Assembly: GCA_963693635.1 (NCBI GenBank)
Contig: CAVOBC010000260.1
Location: 1 to 6,979, forward strand
Direction: 5' to 3'
Origin: CAVOBC01 sp963693635
GTDB taxonomy: Bacteria; Pseudomonadota; Gammaproteobacteria; Pseudomonadales; Azotimanducaceae
Length of the DNA: 6,979 bases
This document shows positions 1-6,116 of the stretch, piece after piece. The notes beneath the pieces are model-generated. The model saw nothing but the letters and a program-made list of their open reading frames with translations. It ran no database searches and was not told the DNA's origin. Every line of letters begins with the position of its first letter. Position 1 is the first letter of the stretch. The translations under genes and the position numbers were made by a program.

Positions 1-2
1 AG

Positions 3-164
3 CGCTATGCCGAGGCGCGCGCGGAGATCCGCGGCTGGATTGACGACGGCCGGCTGCAACCGATTCAGGACGAATTTGACGGCCTGGAGCGGGCACCCGC
101 AGCATTCGTGGACCTGTTAGCGGGCGGCAACATCGGTACGCGCATCATCCGTGTCGCCGCCTGA
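3..164 (+). CDS. NADP-dependent oxidoreductase, CurA/YncB-like MDR family (C-terminal fragment)
   Basis: Only the last 53 codons are inside the window; the gene continues off the left edge and ends at a TGA (162-164). The readable tail runs from an amphipathic helix (EIRGWIDDGRLQPIQDEFDG) through GLERAPAAFVDLLAGGN to IGTRIIRVAA. The order helix, E/DGLExAPxAFxxLLxGxNxGxxxxxVA is the usual C-terminus of medium-chain zinc-independent reductases of the CurA/YncB and leukotriene-B4 dehydrogenase type, which use NADPH to reduce the C=C bond of alpha,beta-unsaturated carbonyl compounds in the cytoplasm. The catalytic and Rossmann parts are not visible, so the exact member and substrate cannot be told. 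It converges with the dioxygenase gene 47 bp downstream. The family call is fairly safe; the specific function is inference. Confidence 0.75.
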   Translation, partial: RYAEARAEIRGWIDDGRLQPIQDEFDGLERAPAAFVDLLAGGNIGTRIIRVAA

Positions 165-198
165 CGCGTGGTCTGCCCTCGCGCCTGCGCCTGGTTTC

Positions 199-223
199 GC
201 TCAGGCCTCTCTCAGGCCTGAGC
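199..223. terminator. Perfect hairpin between convergent genes, possible bidirectional terminator
   Basis: GCTCAGGCCT (199-208) and AGGCCTGAGC (214-223) form a 10-bp perfect stem with a 5-nt loop (CTCTC). It sits 35 bp after the oxidoreductase stop and overlaps the stop codon of the opposing dioxygenase gene (212-214). Position and stem strength suit a shared terminator for convergent genes. However, neither side has a clear run of T: downstream on plus is CTCGTTGTCC and downstream on minus is GAAACCAG. It may therefore be a weak terminator, an mRNA 3'-end stabiliser, or a by-product of a repeated CTCAGGCCT in the coding end. Confidence 0.5.
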
Positions 224-988
224 CTCGTTGTCCGCGTCGGGTTGCATCACTAGCGGGTGGGCCTCCACCGACGGGGGCGCCATCAACCGTTTTTGCTGGT
301 CGGTGGCGCCGGGGTAGTTGGCGATGTCGTAGGGTTTGATCGTCCACGTGGAGTGTGGGGGGCTGTACTTGAAGAGCAGTGTCCGGCGCTGGTGATCCGC
401 TTGCCAGGGCTGGGTGCCGTGGATCAGAGCCTCCGTAAAAATGAGCACATCACCCGCTTCCATCGGCGGTTGACGCACGTAGTGGGGTGATCGGTCGAAG
501 CGCCGGACGTCGTCCGGCAGGTTGCGCATGAAATTGCTCTTGTGGCTGCCGGGTACACAGGTAAATCCGCCGGCGCCCTCGGGTGCATCCGTCAGGTTCC
601 AGGTGGCAACCGTCAGGCCGTTGCGCATGACACCATCTTGATAGTGATACCAGTGATCCGTTTCAAAGAGGCGCGGCCCGCCGTGCAGTTGATTGCGAAC
701 CCCGCCCTTGTCCATAAAGATGCAGTAATCGTGATCAGCGCGCATCCGGTTGCCGAGAAGCTCGACCAGGTGCGGAAGAACGAGCGGGTGGTCTATCAGG
801 TCGAGGAACGGCTGTCCCCACTGGCTGATCTTTTCGGTACGACGGACCTTGTCGTCATCAGGTTGAGGCGGCCAAACGGCATCGGCCATCTGGATGTAGT
901 CCTCACACTCGGCGCGGGTGAGCACGTTTTTGAGGACCACGTAGCCTTCGAGATCGAACATGAACTTTTCTTCGTCGGTGAGCGCCAT
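212..988 (-). CDS. Phytanoyl-CoA dioxygenase (PhyH) family protein
   Basis: A 258-residue cytoplasmic protein with no signal peptide. It starts in typical PhyH style (LTDEEKFMFDLEGYVVLKNVL), which supports the ATG at 986-988, although the upstream Shine-Dalgarno is weak. The double-stranded beta-helix core is visible: LHGGP (102-105 for H-G-G-P), then LTVATWNLTDAP, GAGGF and VPGSHKSNF (GSH at 147-149), then the distal histidine in EALIHGTQPW (H190) and an arginine pair (R201/R202) that would bind 2-oxoglutarate. Family members hydroxylate, or occasionally otherwise modify, small molecules using Fe(II), O2 and 2-oxoglutarate. No ordinary HxD metal motif is obvious; the best-spaced histidine, H102, is followed by G-G (see findings). 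It lies 81 bp after the alpha/beta hydrolase on the same strand, so the two may share a transcript. Substrate unknown. Family assignment is strong; catalytic activity is inference. Confidence 0.9.
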   Translation of the reverse strand: MALTDEEKFMFDLEGYVVLKNVLTRAECEDYIQMADAVWPPQPDDDKVRRTEKISQWGQPFLDLIDHPLVLPHLVELLGNRMRADHDYCIFMDKGGVRNQLHGGPRLFETDHWYHYQDGVMRNGLTVATWNLTDAPEGAGGFTCVPGSHKSNFMRNLPDDVRRFDRSPHYVRQPPMEAGDVLIFTEALIHGTQPWQADHQRRTLLFKYSPPHSTWTIKPYDIANYPGATDQQKRLMAPPSVEAHPLVMQPDADNEAQA

Positions 989-1049
989 ATCGGGGCGGGA
1001 CTCGCTTAGTTCGGGAGAAAGCGCATTCTAGCGCCGCAGCTTGAGCGGC

Positions 1050-1076
1050 TTCTATCCCTTCTATCCTTCTTATCCC
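1050..1076. repeat. Three imperfect tandem copies of a ~9-nt pyrimidine-rich unit
   Basis: TTCTATCCC (1050-1058), TTCTATCC (1059-1066) and TTCTTATCCC (1067-1076) follow each other directly. The third copy overlaps the stop codon of the alpha/beta hydrolase; the others fall in the 81-bp spacer before the dioxygenase gene. On the transcribed minus strand the array reads as a purine-rich GGATAGAAG-like repeat. It probably arose by slippage. Function, if any, is unknown. Confidence 0.6.
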
Positions 1077-1945
1077 GCCGTACCCCCGCTTCGGATGATG
1101 GAGTTTCGGCGCAGATGCTCATCGATAGCCTTGTAGGTTTCGTCCGTAAAGATCCGGTAGTGCGTAGTATCCGGTGGCCACTCGACTTGCACGTTGTTGG
1201 CGGCATTGTCGGCGGCGCGCCCTGCCCCGAAGGCGTCGATCAATCGGGCGGTTGAGTCCTGGGGCACCACGTCGTCCTGCGCTGCCACAATCACCAGCGT
1301 CGGTTCGCTGACCGCGTTCACCAGATCCACCGAATGAAAGGGGTGTCGAAGCAGCAGGCGCACTGGAAAAATCGGGTATCGCGACCGCGCGACGTTCTCG
1401 ATGCTGTCATAGGGTGTGATCAGGGTGAGGGACGCGACGTCAATCTCGGCAGCCACGTGCATAGCGACACCGCTGCCGAGGGAACGACCGATCAGGTGTG
1501 TCGTATGCCGGTCTATTACCCCGTCCGCCTCCAGTGAGTGCAGTATGGCGATGGCATCGTGTTTGAGCGCTTGCTCTGTCGGCACCCCGGCGCTGCCACC
1601 GTAGCCACGGTAGTTGATCAACACGTACTGATAGCCGGGCCCAATCTGCCGCAATCGTTCGACGCTGCGGCCAAGTTCCTCGGCGTTGCCGCCGTAGTAG
1701 ATGATCGACGGTGGTGGTGCGGGGCGAGCGTGTTCAGCGGGAATGATCCAGCCCTGCAGTACGATCCCGTCTGCCTCGACAGCAAGCCGGGTTTCGTAAC
1801 GGGCCCAGCGTCCTGCTTCTGAATTGAGCATGCGTGCGGGGAAGAGGATGGCCTCCTGGAACACGACAAGCAGCCCGAGCGCCATAAAGTACGCAACGGT
1901 GGCGGTCGCTATGACTATTCGGGCTAGGCGCGACAGGCGTTTCAT
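1070..1945 (-). CDS. Membrane-anchored alpha/beta hydrolase (COG1073/BEM46-like serine hydrolase)
   Basis: A 291-residue protein. The N-terminus has basic residues (K2, R3, R6, R9), then one hydrophobic segment at about residues 10-30, so it is probably anchored in the inner membrane with the hydrolase domain outside, or exported with an uncleaved signal. The fold is readable: YYGGNAEE (83-90, oxyanion-hole loop where HGN is usual), NYRGYGGSAG (111-120), nucleophile elbow G-R-S-L-G with S155, acid D224 in AAQDDVVP, and H262 in TTHYR, giving a complete Ser-Asp-His triad. Length and motif order match the BEM46/ABHD13-type, COG1073 group of esterase-like enzymes; the substrate is not predictable. 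The ATG at 1943-1945 has no obvious Shine-Dalgarno; a GACGTT/AACGTC inverted repeat occupies that place. The gene is divergent from the M48 protease and upstream of the dioxygenase on the same strand. The stop is TAA (1070-1072). Confidence 0.88.
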   Translation of the reverse strand: MKRLSRLARIVIATATVAYFMALGLLVVFQEAILFPARMLNSEAGRWARYETRLAVEADGIVLQGWIIPAEHARPAPPPSIIYYGGNAEELGRSVERLRQIGPGYQYVLINYRGYGGSAGVPTEQALKHDAIAILHSLEADGVIDRHTTHLIGRSLGSGVAMHVAAEIDVASLTLITPYDSIENVARSRYPIFPVRLLLRHPFHSVDLVNAVSEPTLVIVAAQDDVVPQDSTARLIDAFGAGRAADNAANNVQVEWPPDTTHYRIFTDETYKAIDEHLRRNSIIRSGGTAG

Positions 1946-1946
1946 G

Positions 1947-1964
1947 GACGTTCAGCTTAACGTC
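1947..1964. promoter_or_regulatory. Inverted repeat in the leader of the alpha/beta hydrolase gene
   Basis: GACGTT (1947-1952) and AACGTC (1959-1964) are perfect inverted halves separated by 6 nt (CAGCTT). The repeat begins one base upstream of the hydrolase start codon on the minus strand, exactly where a ribosome binding site should be, and no Shine-Dalgarno is visible there. It could be an operator half-site pair or a small mRNA hairpin affecting translation start. The arms are short, so chance cannot be excluded. Confidence 0.35.
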
Positions 1965-1990
1965 ATGTTTTGGCGATACTATTACCGAGG

Positions 1991-2010
1991 GATACCCATG
2001 CATACCCATG
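1991..2010. repeat. Tandem decamer direct repeat in the divergent intergenic region
   Basis: GATACCCATG (1991-2000) is followed at once by CATACCCATG (2001-2010), identical at 9 of 10 positions. The region lies between the divergently transcribed alpha/beta hydrolase (start at 1945) and M48 protease (start at 2150). A 10-bp period places the two half-sites on the same helix face, as in tandem operators of response-regulator type. No sigma-70 promoter pair of good quality was found next to it. A role as an operator is inference. Confidence 0.4.
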
Positions 2011-2137
2011 GAGACGAATCGAGACGTAGGGAGCTTTTGTCGCGTGCCTGGCCTGCGACACAGACTTGACGATGACGCGTTCAAATTGCGACAGACTGGG
2101 CAACCGCCCCGGCGAGGACGAAAGTTGGAGACAAGAC

Positions 2138-2142
2138 AGGGG
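2138..2142 (+). promoter_or_regulatory. Ribosome binding site deciding the M48 protease start
   Basis: AGGGG stands 7 nt before the ATG at 2150. The open frame extends upstream to a TTG at 2066 and an ATG at 2072, but the extra 28 residues are polar, would bury the signal peptide, and have no comparable Shine-Dalgarno. This site is the reason to start the gene at 2150. Confidence 0.7.
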
Positions 2143-2149
2143 AACGAGC

Positions 2150-3016
2150 ATGCGTGGGTCTGAGGGCGAGCAACAAGAACGAAGACGGTCGTTTCCCGCG
2201 TGTGCGGCGGTGATCTGGTTTGTGCTGGCGACGTGTGAGGTGACGGGCGCGACCAGTGCGACGGACGGCTGGGGCTTCGAAGGCAAACTTGACGCGGAGA
2301 CATGGTCGGACCGCGCTGAGGTCAAACCGGCAGTCACCGACGGCTGGGACATTGTCGAAATCGCGTCCAAAAACGCCGCCGACATTCTGTTGCGCGACGG
2401 TTCGGGGGCGATGGTACGTTGGGTGACGATGTCCCAGATGGAGATGCTGAACACCGTGCGCAGACGGATTGAGCGAGTCTCTGAGATCAAAACGGATTTT
2501 TACGTGGTACGGGGTGACAAGCCGAATGCGTCGGCGGGCATTCTGAAAGGCCGCAACTCGGTGATGGTGAATTTCGGGATGCTGGAGTTGCTCCAGGAGG
2601 ATGACGATGCCTGGGCTGCGCTCCTTGGACACGAGATAGGTCATCTCAAACTCGCGCACGGCAAAAAGCGCGGCAAACGCAACATTCCACTGTCCATCCT
2701 CAAAGGCGCGGTCGGCGCCGTTTCCGGTGACCCGATTACCAGTCTTGCTTCGTCGTTGATGATCGACGGCATTGGTGCCGGGTTTAGCCGCAAGGAGGAG
2801 TCTACGTCCGATTATCTCGGGGTCATCTGGGCAACCCAGGCCGGGTACGATCCCTTTGGTGGGGTTCGGGTGCAGGAAAAGATGCTGAAAAAGGCAGGGC
2901 TCAAGATTCCGTTTCTAAGCACCCATCCGAGCAACAAGAAGCGGGTAAAAGAACTGCGCGATCTGGCCCAACGCATCGGTAAGGACTCGCCGGACGGGGC
3001 AAGTCTGGGTGCGTGA
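2150..3016 (+). CDS. Exported M48 family zinc metalloprotease
   Basis: A 288-residue protein. The N-terminus is a Sec-type signal: charged stretch to R13, then hydrophobic FPACAAVIWFVLATC. C29 in LATC resembles a lipobox but has T instead of A/G/S at -1, so periplasmic lipoprotein or soluble periplasmic protein are both possible. The M48 catalytic core is complete: HEIGH (H161, E162, H165), the third zinc ligand E217 within SRKEESTSD and the conserved D221, then the typical THPSNKKRVKEL tail. There is no multi-pass membrane domain as in HtpX and no C-terminal TPR as in BepA, so it is closest in layout to LoiP/YggG-type proteases that act in envelope protein quality control. It stands alone, 204 bp from the divergent hydrolase and 196 bp from the next gene, so it is probably its own transcription unit. 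Family call is strong; the target proteins are unknown. Confidence 0.9.
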   Translation: MRGSEGEQQERRRSFPACAAVIWFVLATCEVTGATSATDGWGFEGKLDAETWSDRAEVKPAVTDGWDIVEIASKNAADILLRDGSGAMVRWVTMSQMEMLNTVRRRIERVSEIKTDFYVVRGDKPNASAGILKGRNSVMVNFGMLELLQEDDDAWAALLGHEIGHLKLAHGKKRGKRNIPLSILKGAVGAVSGDPITSLASSLMIDGIGAGFSRKEESTSDYLGVIWATQAGYDPFGGVRVQEKMLKKAGLKIPFLSTHPSNKKRVKELRDLAQRIGKDSPDGASLGA

Positions 3017-3212
3017 TTCGTGGTGCAGACGAGATCGGGGGCATCGGCGTGCGGCGCCAGCTAGCCTGCTAAACCGTAAACATTCCCGCCTAACACGGTT
3101 GGCACGAGACCTCGAAAGCGTGAGATGCTGCGTGCCGAGCGCATCGTCAGCGCATACCCGTTGCGCGCTCTGCCCATTTACCCTCCTTACCCCCTAAAGG
3201 AAGACGGCAACC

Positions 3213-4460
3213 ATGCAACGAACTTTATCTATCGGGCTCCTTGTCATCCTGGCGCTTGTGGCCCTGCAAACCGAGGCAGCGAAACTGCGTACGGCAAAGC
3301 CCGAGTCGGTCGGCATGTCGAGCGAACGCCTTGAGCGCATCGGCATCGCAATGCGCAAGCACATCGACGCAGGCGACATTCAGGGTGCTGTGACGGCGGT
3401 CGCGCGGCGCGGCCGGGTGGTCCACTTCGAGACCCATGGCCTGATGGATGTGGAGGCCAAACGGCCGATGGACAAAGATGCAATATTCATCATGATGTCA
3501 TCGACCAAGCCGGTCCTCGCGGTGGCCGCGATGATGATGATCGAGGAGGGCTTGATCCGACCCACCGATCTGGTGTCGAAGTACATTCCCGAGTTCAAAG
3601 ACATGCAGGTTGCAGTGCTGGCAGAACCGACGGACGAGGACATCAGCCCGAGGACAGTCGACCGGAGCAACCCACCGCCGCATCGGGCGGTCCCGGCAGA
3701 GCGGCCTGTCACGATTTCAGATCTTCTGACACACACCTCCGGGCTGCGCAGCGGCGGCCTTGGGGCCGCGGTTTCGACGCCCGCTGAACGCGACACGCTG
3801 GCATCCTACATTCCCACCCTCGGCAAGGTGCTTCTGGATTTCCAGCCGGGTTCCCGCTGGGCATACAGTGGTGGCACCGGCCTTGACGTTGTCGGCCGCA
3901 TCATCGAAATCGTCTCGGGCACGCCATACGATCAGTTCGTGCGCACACGGATCTTTGAGCCGCTCGGCATGAAGGACACCCACTACAACCTGCCGCCCGA
4001 GAAAGAGTCCCGGCGCGTGATAATCACAGGGCGAGACATGTCACGATTTCAGGGCCAGACCACCGCGTATTTCTCCGGCTCGTATGGACTCTCAAGCACT
4101 GCGGAGGACTATCTTCGCTTTGAGCAGATGCTCGTTGGCGGCGGAGCACTCCATGGCAAGCGCCTGCTCAGCCCTCGCTCGGTCACAATGATGGGCAGCA
4201 ATCATCTGGGCGATCTGTACCGCGGTTTCACGGGCACCGACAAAGGCGTTGGCTACGGCTACGCGGTCTCGGTTGTCACTGATCCTATCGCTGCGGGAAG
4301 TCGTCGCAGCGTTGGTGCATTCGGCTGGGGCGGTGCGTTCGGCACCCGGTCCTGGACTGATCCGGCAGAGGAGTTGACTGCGGTCATCATGATCCAGCAG
4401 CCGCATAGGGATACACAATACGACTTCGATAACGCGGTCCAGCAGGCAATCATTGACTAA
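3213..4460 (+). CDS. Exported beta-lactamase-fold serine hydrolase (family VIII esterase-like)
   Basis: A 415-residue protein with a signal peptide (MQRTLSIGLLVILALVALQT, cleavage probably near EAA), so periplasmic or outer. The penicillin-binding fold motifs are clear: S96-S-T-K99 (nucleophile Ser and general-base Lys in MMSSTKP), LLTHTSGL (HTSG 174-177), Y218 in WAYSGG, and GWGGAFGT (371-378) in place of the KTG motif of true class C beta-lactamases. YSG instead of YxN and WGG instead of KTG are the pattern of family VIII carboxylesterases and related lactone, ester or D-amino-acid hydrolases rather than antibiotic resistance enzymes. The region at about 134-165, rich in acidic and Pro residues, is a loop common in this group. 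A Shine-Dalgarno AAAGGAAG (3196-3203) precedes the ATG. Followed after 132 bp by a symporter gene, which suggests that a released product is imported. Family is certain; substrate is not. Confidence 0.92.
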   Translation: MQRTLSIGLLVILALVALQTEAAKLRTAKPESVGMSSERLERIGIAMRKHIDAGDIQGAVTAVARRGRVVHFETHGLMDVEAKRPMDKDAIFIMMSSTKPVLAVAAMMMIEEGLIRPTDLVSKYIPEFKDMQVAVLAEPTDEDISPRTVDRSNPPPHRAVPAERPVTISDLLTHTSGLRSGGLGAAVSTPAERDTLASYIPTLGKVLLDFQPGSRWAYSGGTGLDVVGRIIEIVSGTPYDQFVRTRIFEPLGMKDTHYNLPPEKESRRVIITGRDMSRFQGQTTAYFSGSYGLSSTAEDYLRFEQMLVGGGALHGKRLLSPRSVTMMGSNHLGDLYRGFTGTDKGVGYGYAVSVVTDPIAAGSRRSVGAFGWGGAFGTRSWTDPAEELTAVIMIQQPHRDTQYDFDNAVQQAIID

Positions 4461-4581
4461 CGGGTGCAGTCTGACGTGCGTTGGATAGGACACAACAGCT
4501 TCGACGTGCGGAAGGCCGAATGATTGTTGCTGACTCTCGTGTAGTATCCGGCGCACGACAATAAGGCGGTTGCAAATCGCT

Positions 4582-4586
4582 AAGGG
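4582..4586 (+). promoter_or_regulatory. Ribosome binding site deciding the MFS transporter start
   Basis: AAGGG lies directly against a first ATG (4587) but 6 nt before a second, in-frame ATG (4593). The second spacing is the workable one, so translation is placed at 4593 and the first ATG is taken as spacer. Confidence 0.55.
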
Positions 4587-4592
4587 ATGCAG

Positions 4593-6032
4593 ATGTCAGA
4601 GTCTAGCGCGGCGGTCGCCATGCGGACGAAACTCTGGTTTGGTATTGGTGCCACTGGCGAGGCGGCGACCAACTGGATATTCACCGCCCTCACATTCTTC
4701 TACTACAACCAGATTCTCGGGCTTTCAGGCACCCTTGCCGCGCTTGCCGTCACTATTGGTCTCTTTGGTGACGCCATAACCGACCCGTTGATGGGTTCGA
4801 TTTCAGATCGTTTCCGCTCGCGACTCGGGCGGCGGCATCCGTTCATGTTTGCCGCGCCCCTGCCGCTGATAGTCACGATTTATCTGGTGTTCCACCCGCC
4901 AGAAGGGCTGTCGGAGTTCCTGCTGTTTTGCTGGTTCGCAGTCTTTACGGTGCTGATGCGCACCTTCACCACGTTGTTTGCGGTGCCGCACCTTGCGCTC
5001 GGTGCCGAGCTGAGCGCCGACTACAACGAGCGCTCCAAGGTGATGAGTTACAACAATGTCTTCAGCTACCTTGGCGGCCTCGTCATGCACGTGTCGGTCT
5101 GGTTCTGGGTGTTCCCGGCTTTTGAAAATGGCCAGCGAAACGCCGCCGCATATGAACCGATTGTATTTTTAGGTTGCACGTTGATTCTGGCCTGCATCTT
5201 CTTTTCCACCTTCAACACGCGGGATCGCATCCCGTTCATGAAGGTACCGAAGGACCTGGCACCGTTTTCAGTCTTTGGCCTCTTCCAGGATGTCTGGCAG
5301 GCGGTGCAAAACCGTCACTACATGTGGCTCCTGCTCGGCCTCTTTTTCCTGGCGGTGATGATCGGCACGCATGAGACGCTCGGCATCTACATGAACACGT
5401 TCTTCTGGGAACTCTCGCCCACCCAGATTGGCTGGCTGATTATGGGCAATGTAGTCGGCTATACGCTCGGCTTTACGTTTACCGCGCGTTTGCATGAACG
5501 CTTTGACAAACGCTGGACCATCGTTGCCACTGCCGCCGGGCTCAGCGTCTTCTGGTCCGGTGCGGTCACACTTCGATTGCTCGGACTCGCGCCCGACAAT
5601 GGCACGTTAACGCTTGTTCTGTTCATCATCAGCATCGGGTCAGTCGGGTCAACCTGTGGCTCAATCTTAAATATCAGTGTGATGTCGGCTCTGGCGGACA
5701 TCGCCGATGAGCACGACATGAAGACGGGCCGACGTCAGGAAGGGATCTTCTACAGTGCGCGCACCTTTTTTGCCAAGGCGACTAATGGCGTCGGACATAT
5801 CGTTGCGGGCATCGCGCTTGACCTCATCGAGTTCCCGACCCGTGCTGAGCCCGGGCTCGTTGCCGAGGACAAGCTGTTTGCGCTGGGTATTGTCGATGGC
5901 CCCTTTGCAATGGTCTGGGGACTGATCGCTGCCGTGTTCTATGCCGGGTATCGTATCGACAAGAAGTACCACGCGAAGATCCGGGCGGCGTTGCGTGCCC
6001 GTGACGGGGAAGCGCAGGAGGGCGTAGAGTAA
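4593..6032 (+). CDS. MFS transporter, GPH (glycoside-pentoside-hexuronide):cation symporter type
   Basis: A 479-residue inner-membrane protein with about 12 hydrophobic segments and a short cytoplasmic N-terminus. Signatures of the GPH/MFS_2 family are present: helix II GDAITDPLMGSISDR with D60 and D64, which match the spacing of MelB D55 and D59 of the cation site, followed by the basic loop RFRSRLGRRHPF; DYNERSKVMSYNN after helix IV; and LADIADEHDMKTGRRQEG leading into helix XI with K395 in FFAKATNG, corresponding to the MelB helix-XI lysine K377. It should therefore couple uptake of a small sugar-like or related organic solute to H+ or Na+. It ends with a basic/acidic cytoplasmic tail. It follows the exported serine hydrolase by 132 bp and precedes the cytochrome gene by 84 bp, all on the same strand. 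GPH members in many environmental bacteria have unknown substrates, and this is such a case. If the first ATG at 4587 is used the protein has 481 residues. Confidence 0.9.
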   Translation: MSESSAAVAMRTKLWFGIGATGEAATNWIFTALTFFYYNQILGLSGTLAALAVTIGLFGDAITDPLMGSISDRFRSRLGRRHPFMFAAPLPLIVTIYLVFHPPEGLSEFLLFCWFAVFTVLMRTFTTLFAVPHLALGAELSADYNERSKVMSYNNVFSYLGGLVMHVSVWFWVFPAFENGQRNAAAYEPIVFLGCTLILACIFFSTFNTRDRIPFMKVPKDLAPFSVFGLFQDVWQAVQNRHYMWLLLGLFFLAVMIGTHETLGIYMNTFFWELSPTQIGWLIMGNVVGYTLGFTFTARLHERFDKRWTIVATAAGLSVFWSGAVTLRLLGLAPDNGTLTLVLFIISIGSVGSTCGSILNISVMSALADIADEHDMKTGRRQEGIFYSARTFFAKATNGVGHIVAGIALDLIEFPTRAEPGLVAEDKLFALGIVDGPFAMVWGLIAAVFYAGYRIDKKYHAKIRAALRARDGEAQEGVE

Positions 6033-6116
6033 GCAAGTGGCTCCATCGTGTCGCGACGAATAGACCTTGTTGGTAGCAGAGCTTATGGTGTTGGTTGATT
6101 TGAGTGAGGGGCCGAA

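Noticed and set aside
542..1009. A 155-codon plus-strand open frame opposite the dioxygenase gene
   Set aside because: It lies wholly antisense to a clear PhyH coding region, has no recognisable motif and no ribosome binding site; it is a shadow produced by GC-rich codon use.
2066..2097. TTGACG as a -35 box of an M48 promoter
   Set aside because: No acceptable -10 hexamer stands 16-18 nt downstream; the best match keeps only 3 of 6 bases at 20 nt spacing.
2066..2149. TTG start at 2066 (or ATG at 2072) for the M48 protease
   Set aside because: Adds 28 polar residues ahead of the signal peptide and lacks a Shine-Dalgarno; the ATG at 2150 has AGGGG at a 7-nt spacing.
1734..2303. A 189-codon minus-strand open frame across the divergent intergenic region and the M48 start
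   Set aside because: It overlaps two well-supported genes, has low-complexity Ser/Arg/Pro composition and resembles no family.
2081..2659. A 192-codon minus-strand open frame opposite the M48 gene
   Set aside because: Antisense shadow of a gene with intact HEIGH and other M48 motifs; rich in His/Arg with no domain features.
3017..3212. Small genes or an RNA in the 196-bp gap after the M48 gene
   Set aside because: Short frames here have no ribosome binding site or motif, and no strong hairpin with a T-tract or cloverleaf was found.
3213..4460. Class C beta-lactamase (antibiotic resistance)
   Set aside because: The SxxK is present, but YxN is YSG and KTG is WGG, which is the esterase-like pattern of the fold.
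4524..4547. TTGTTG and TAGTAT as a promoter before the MFS gene
   Set aside because: TAGTAT is a fair -10, but the spacing to TTGTTG is only 12 nt and no other -35 is seen, so it is too weak to annotate.
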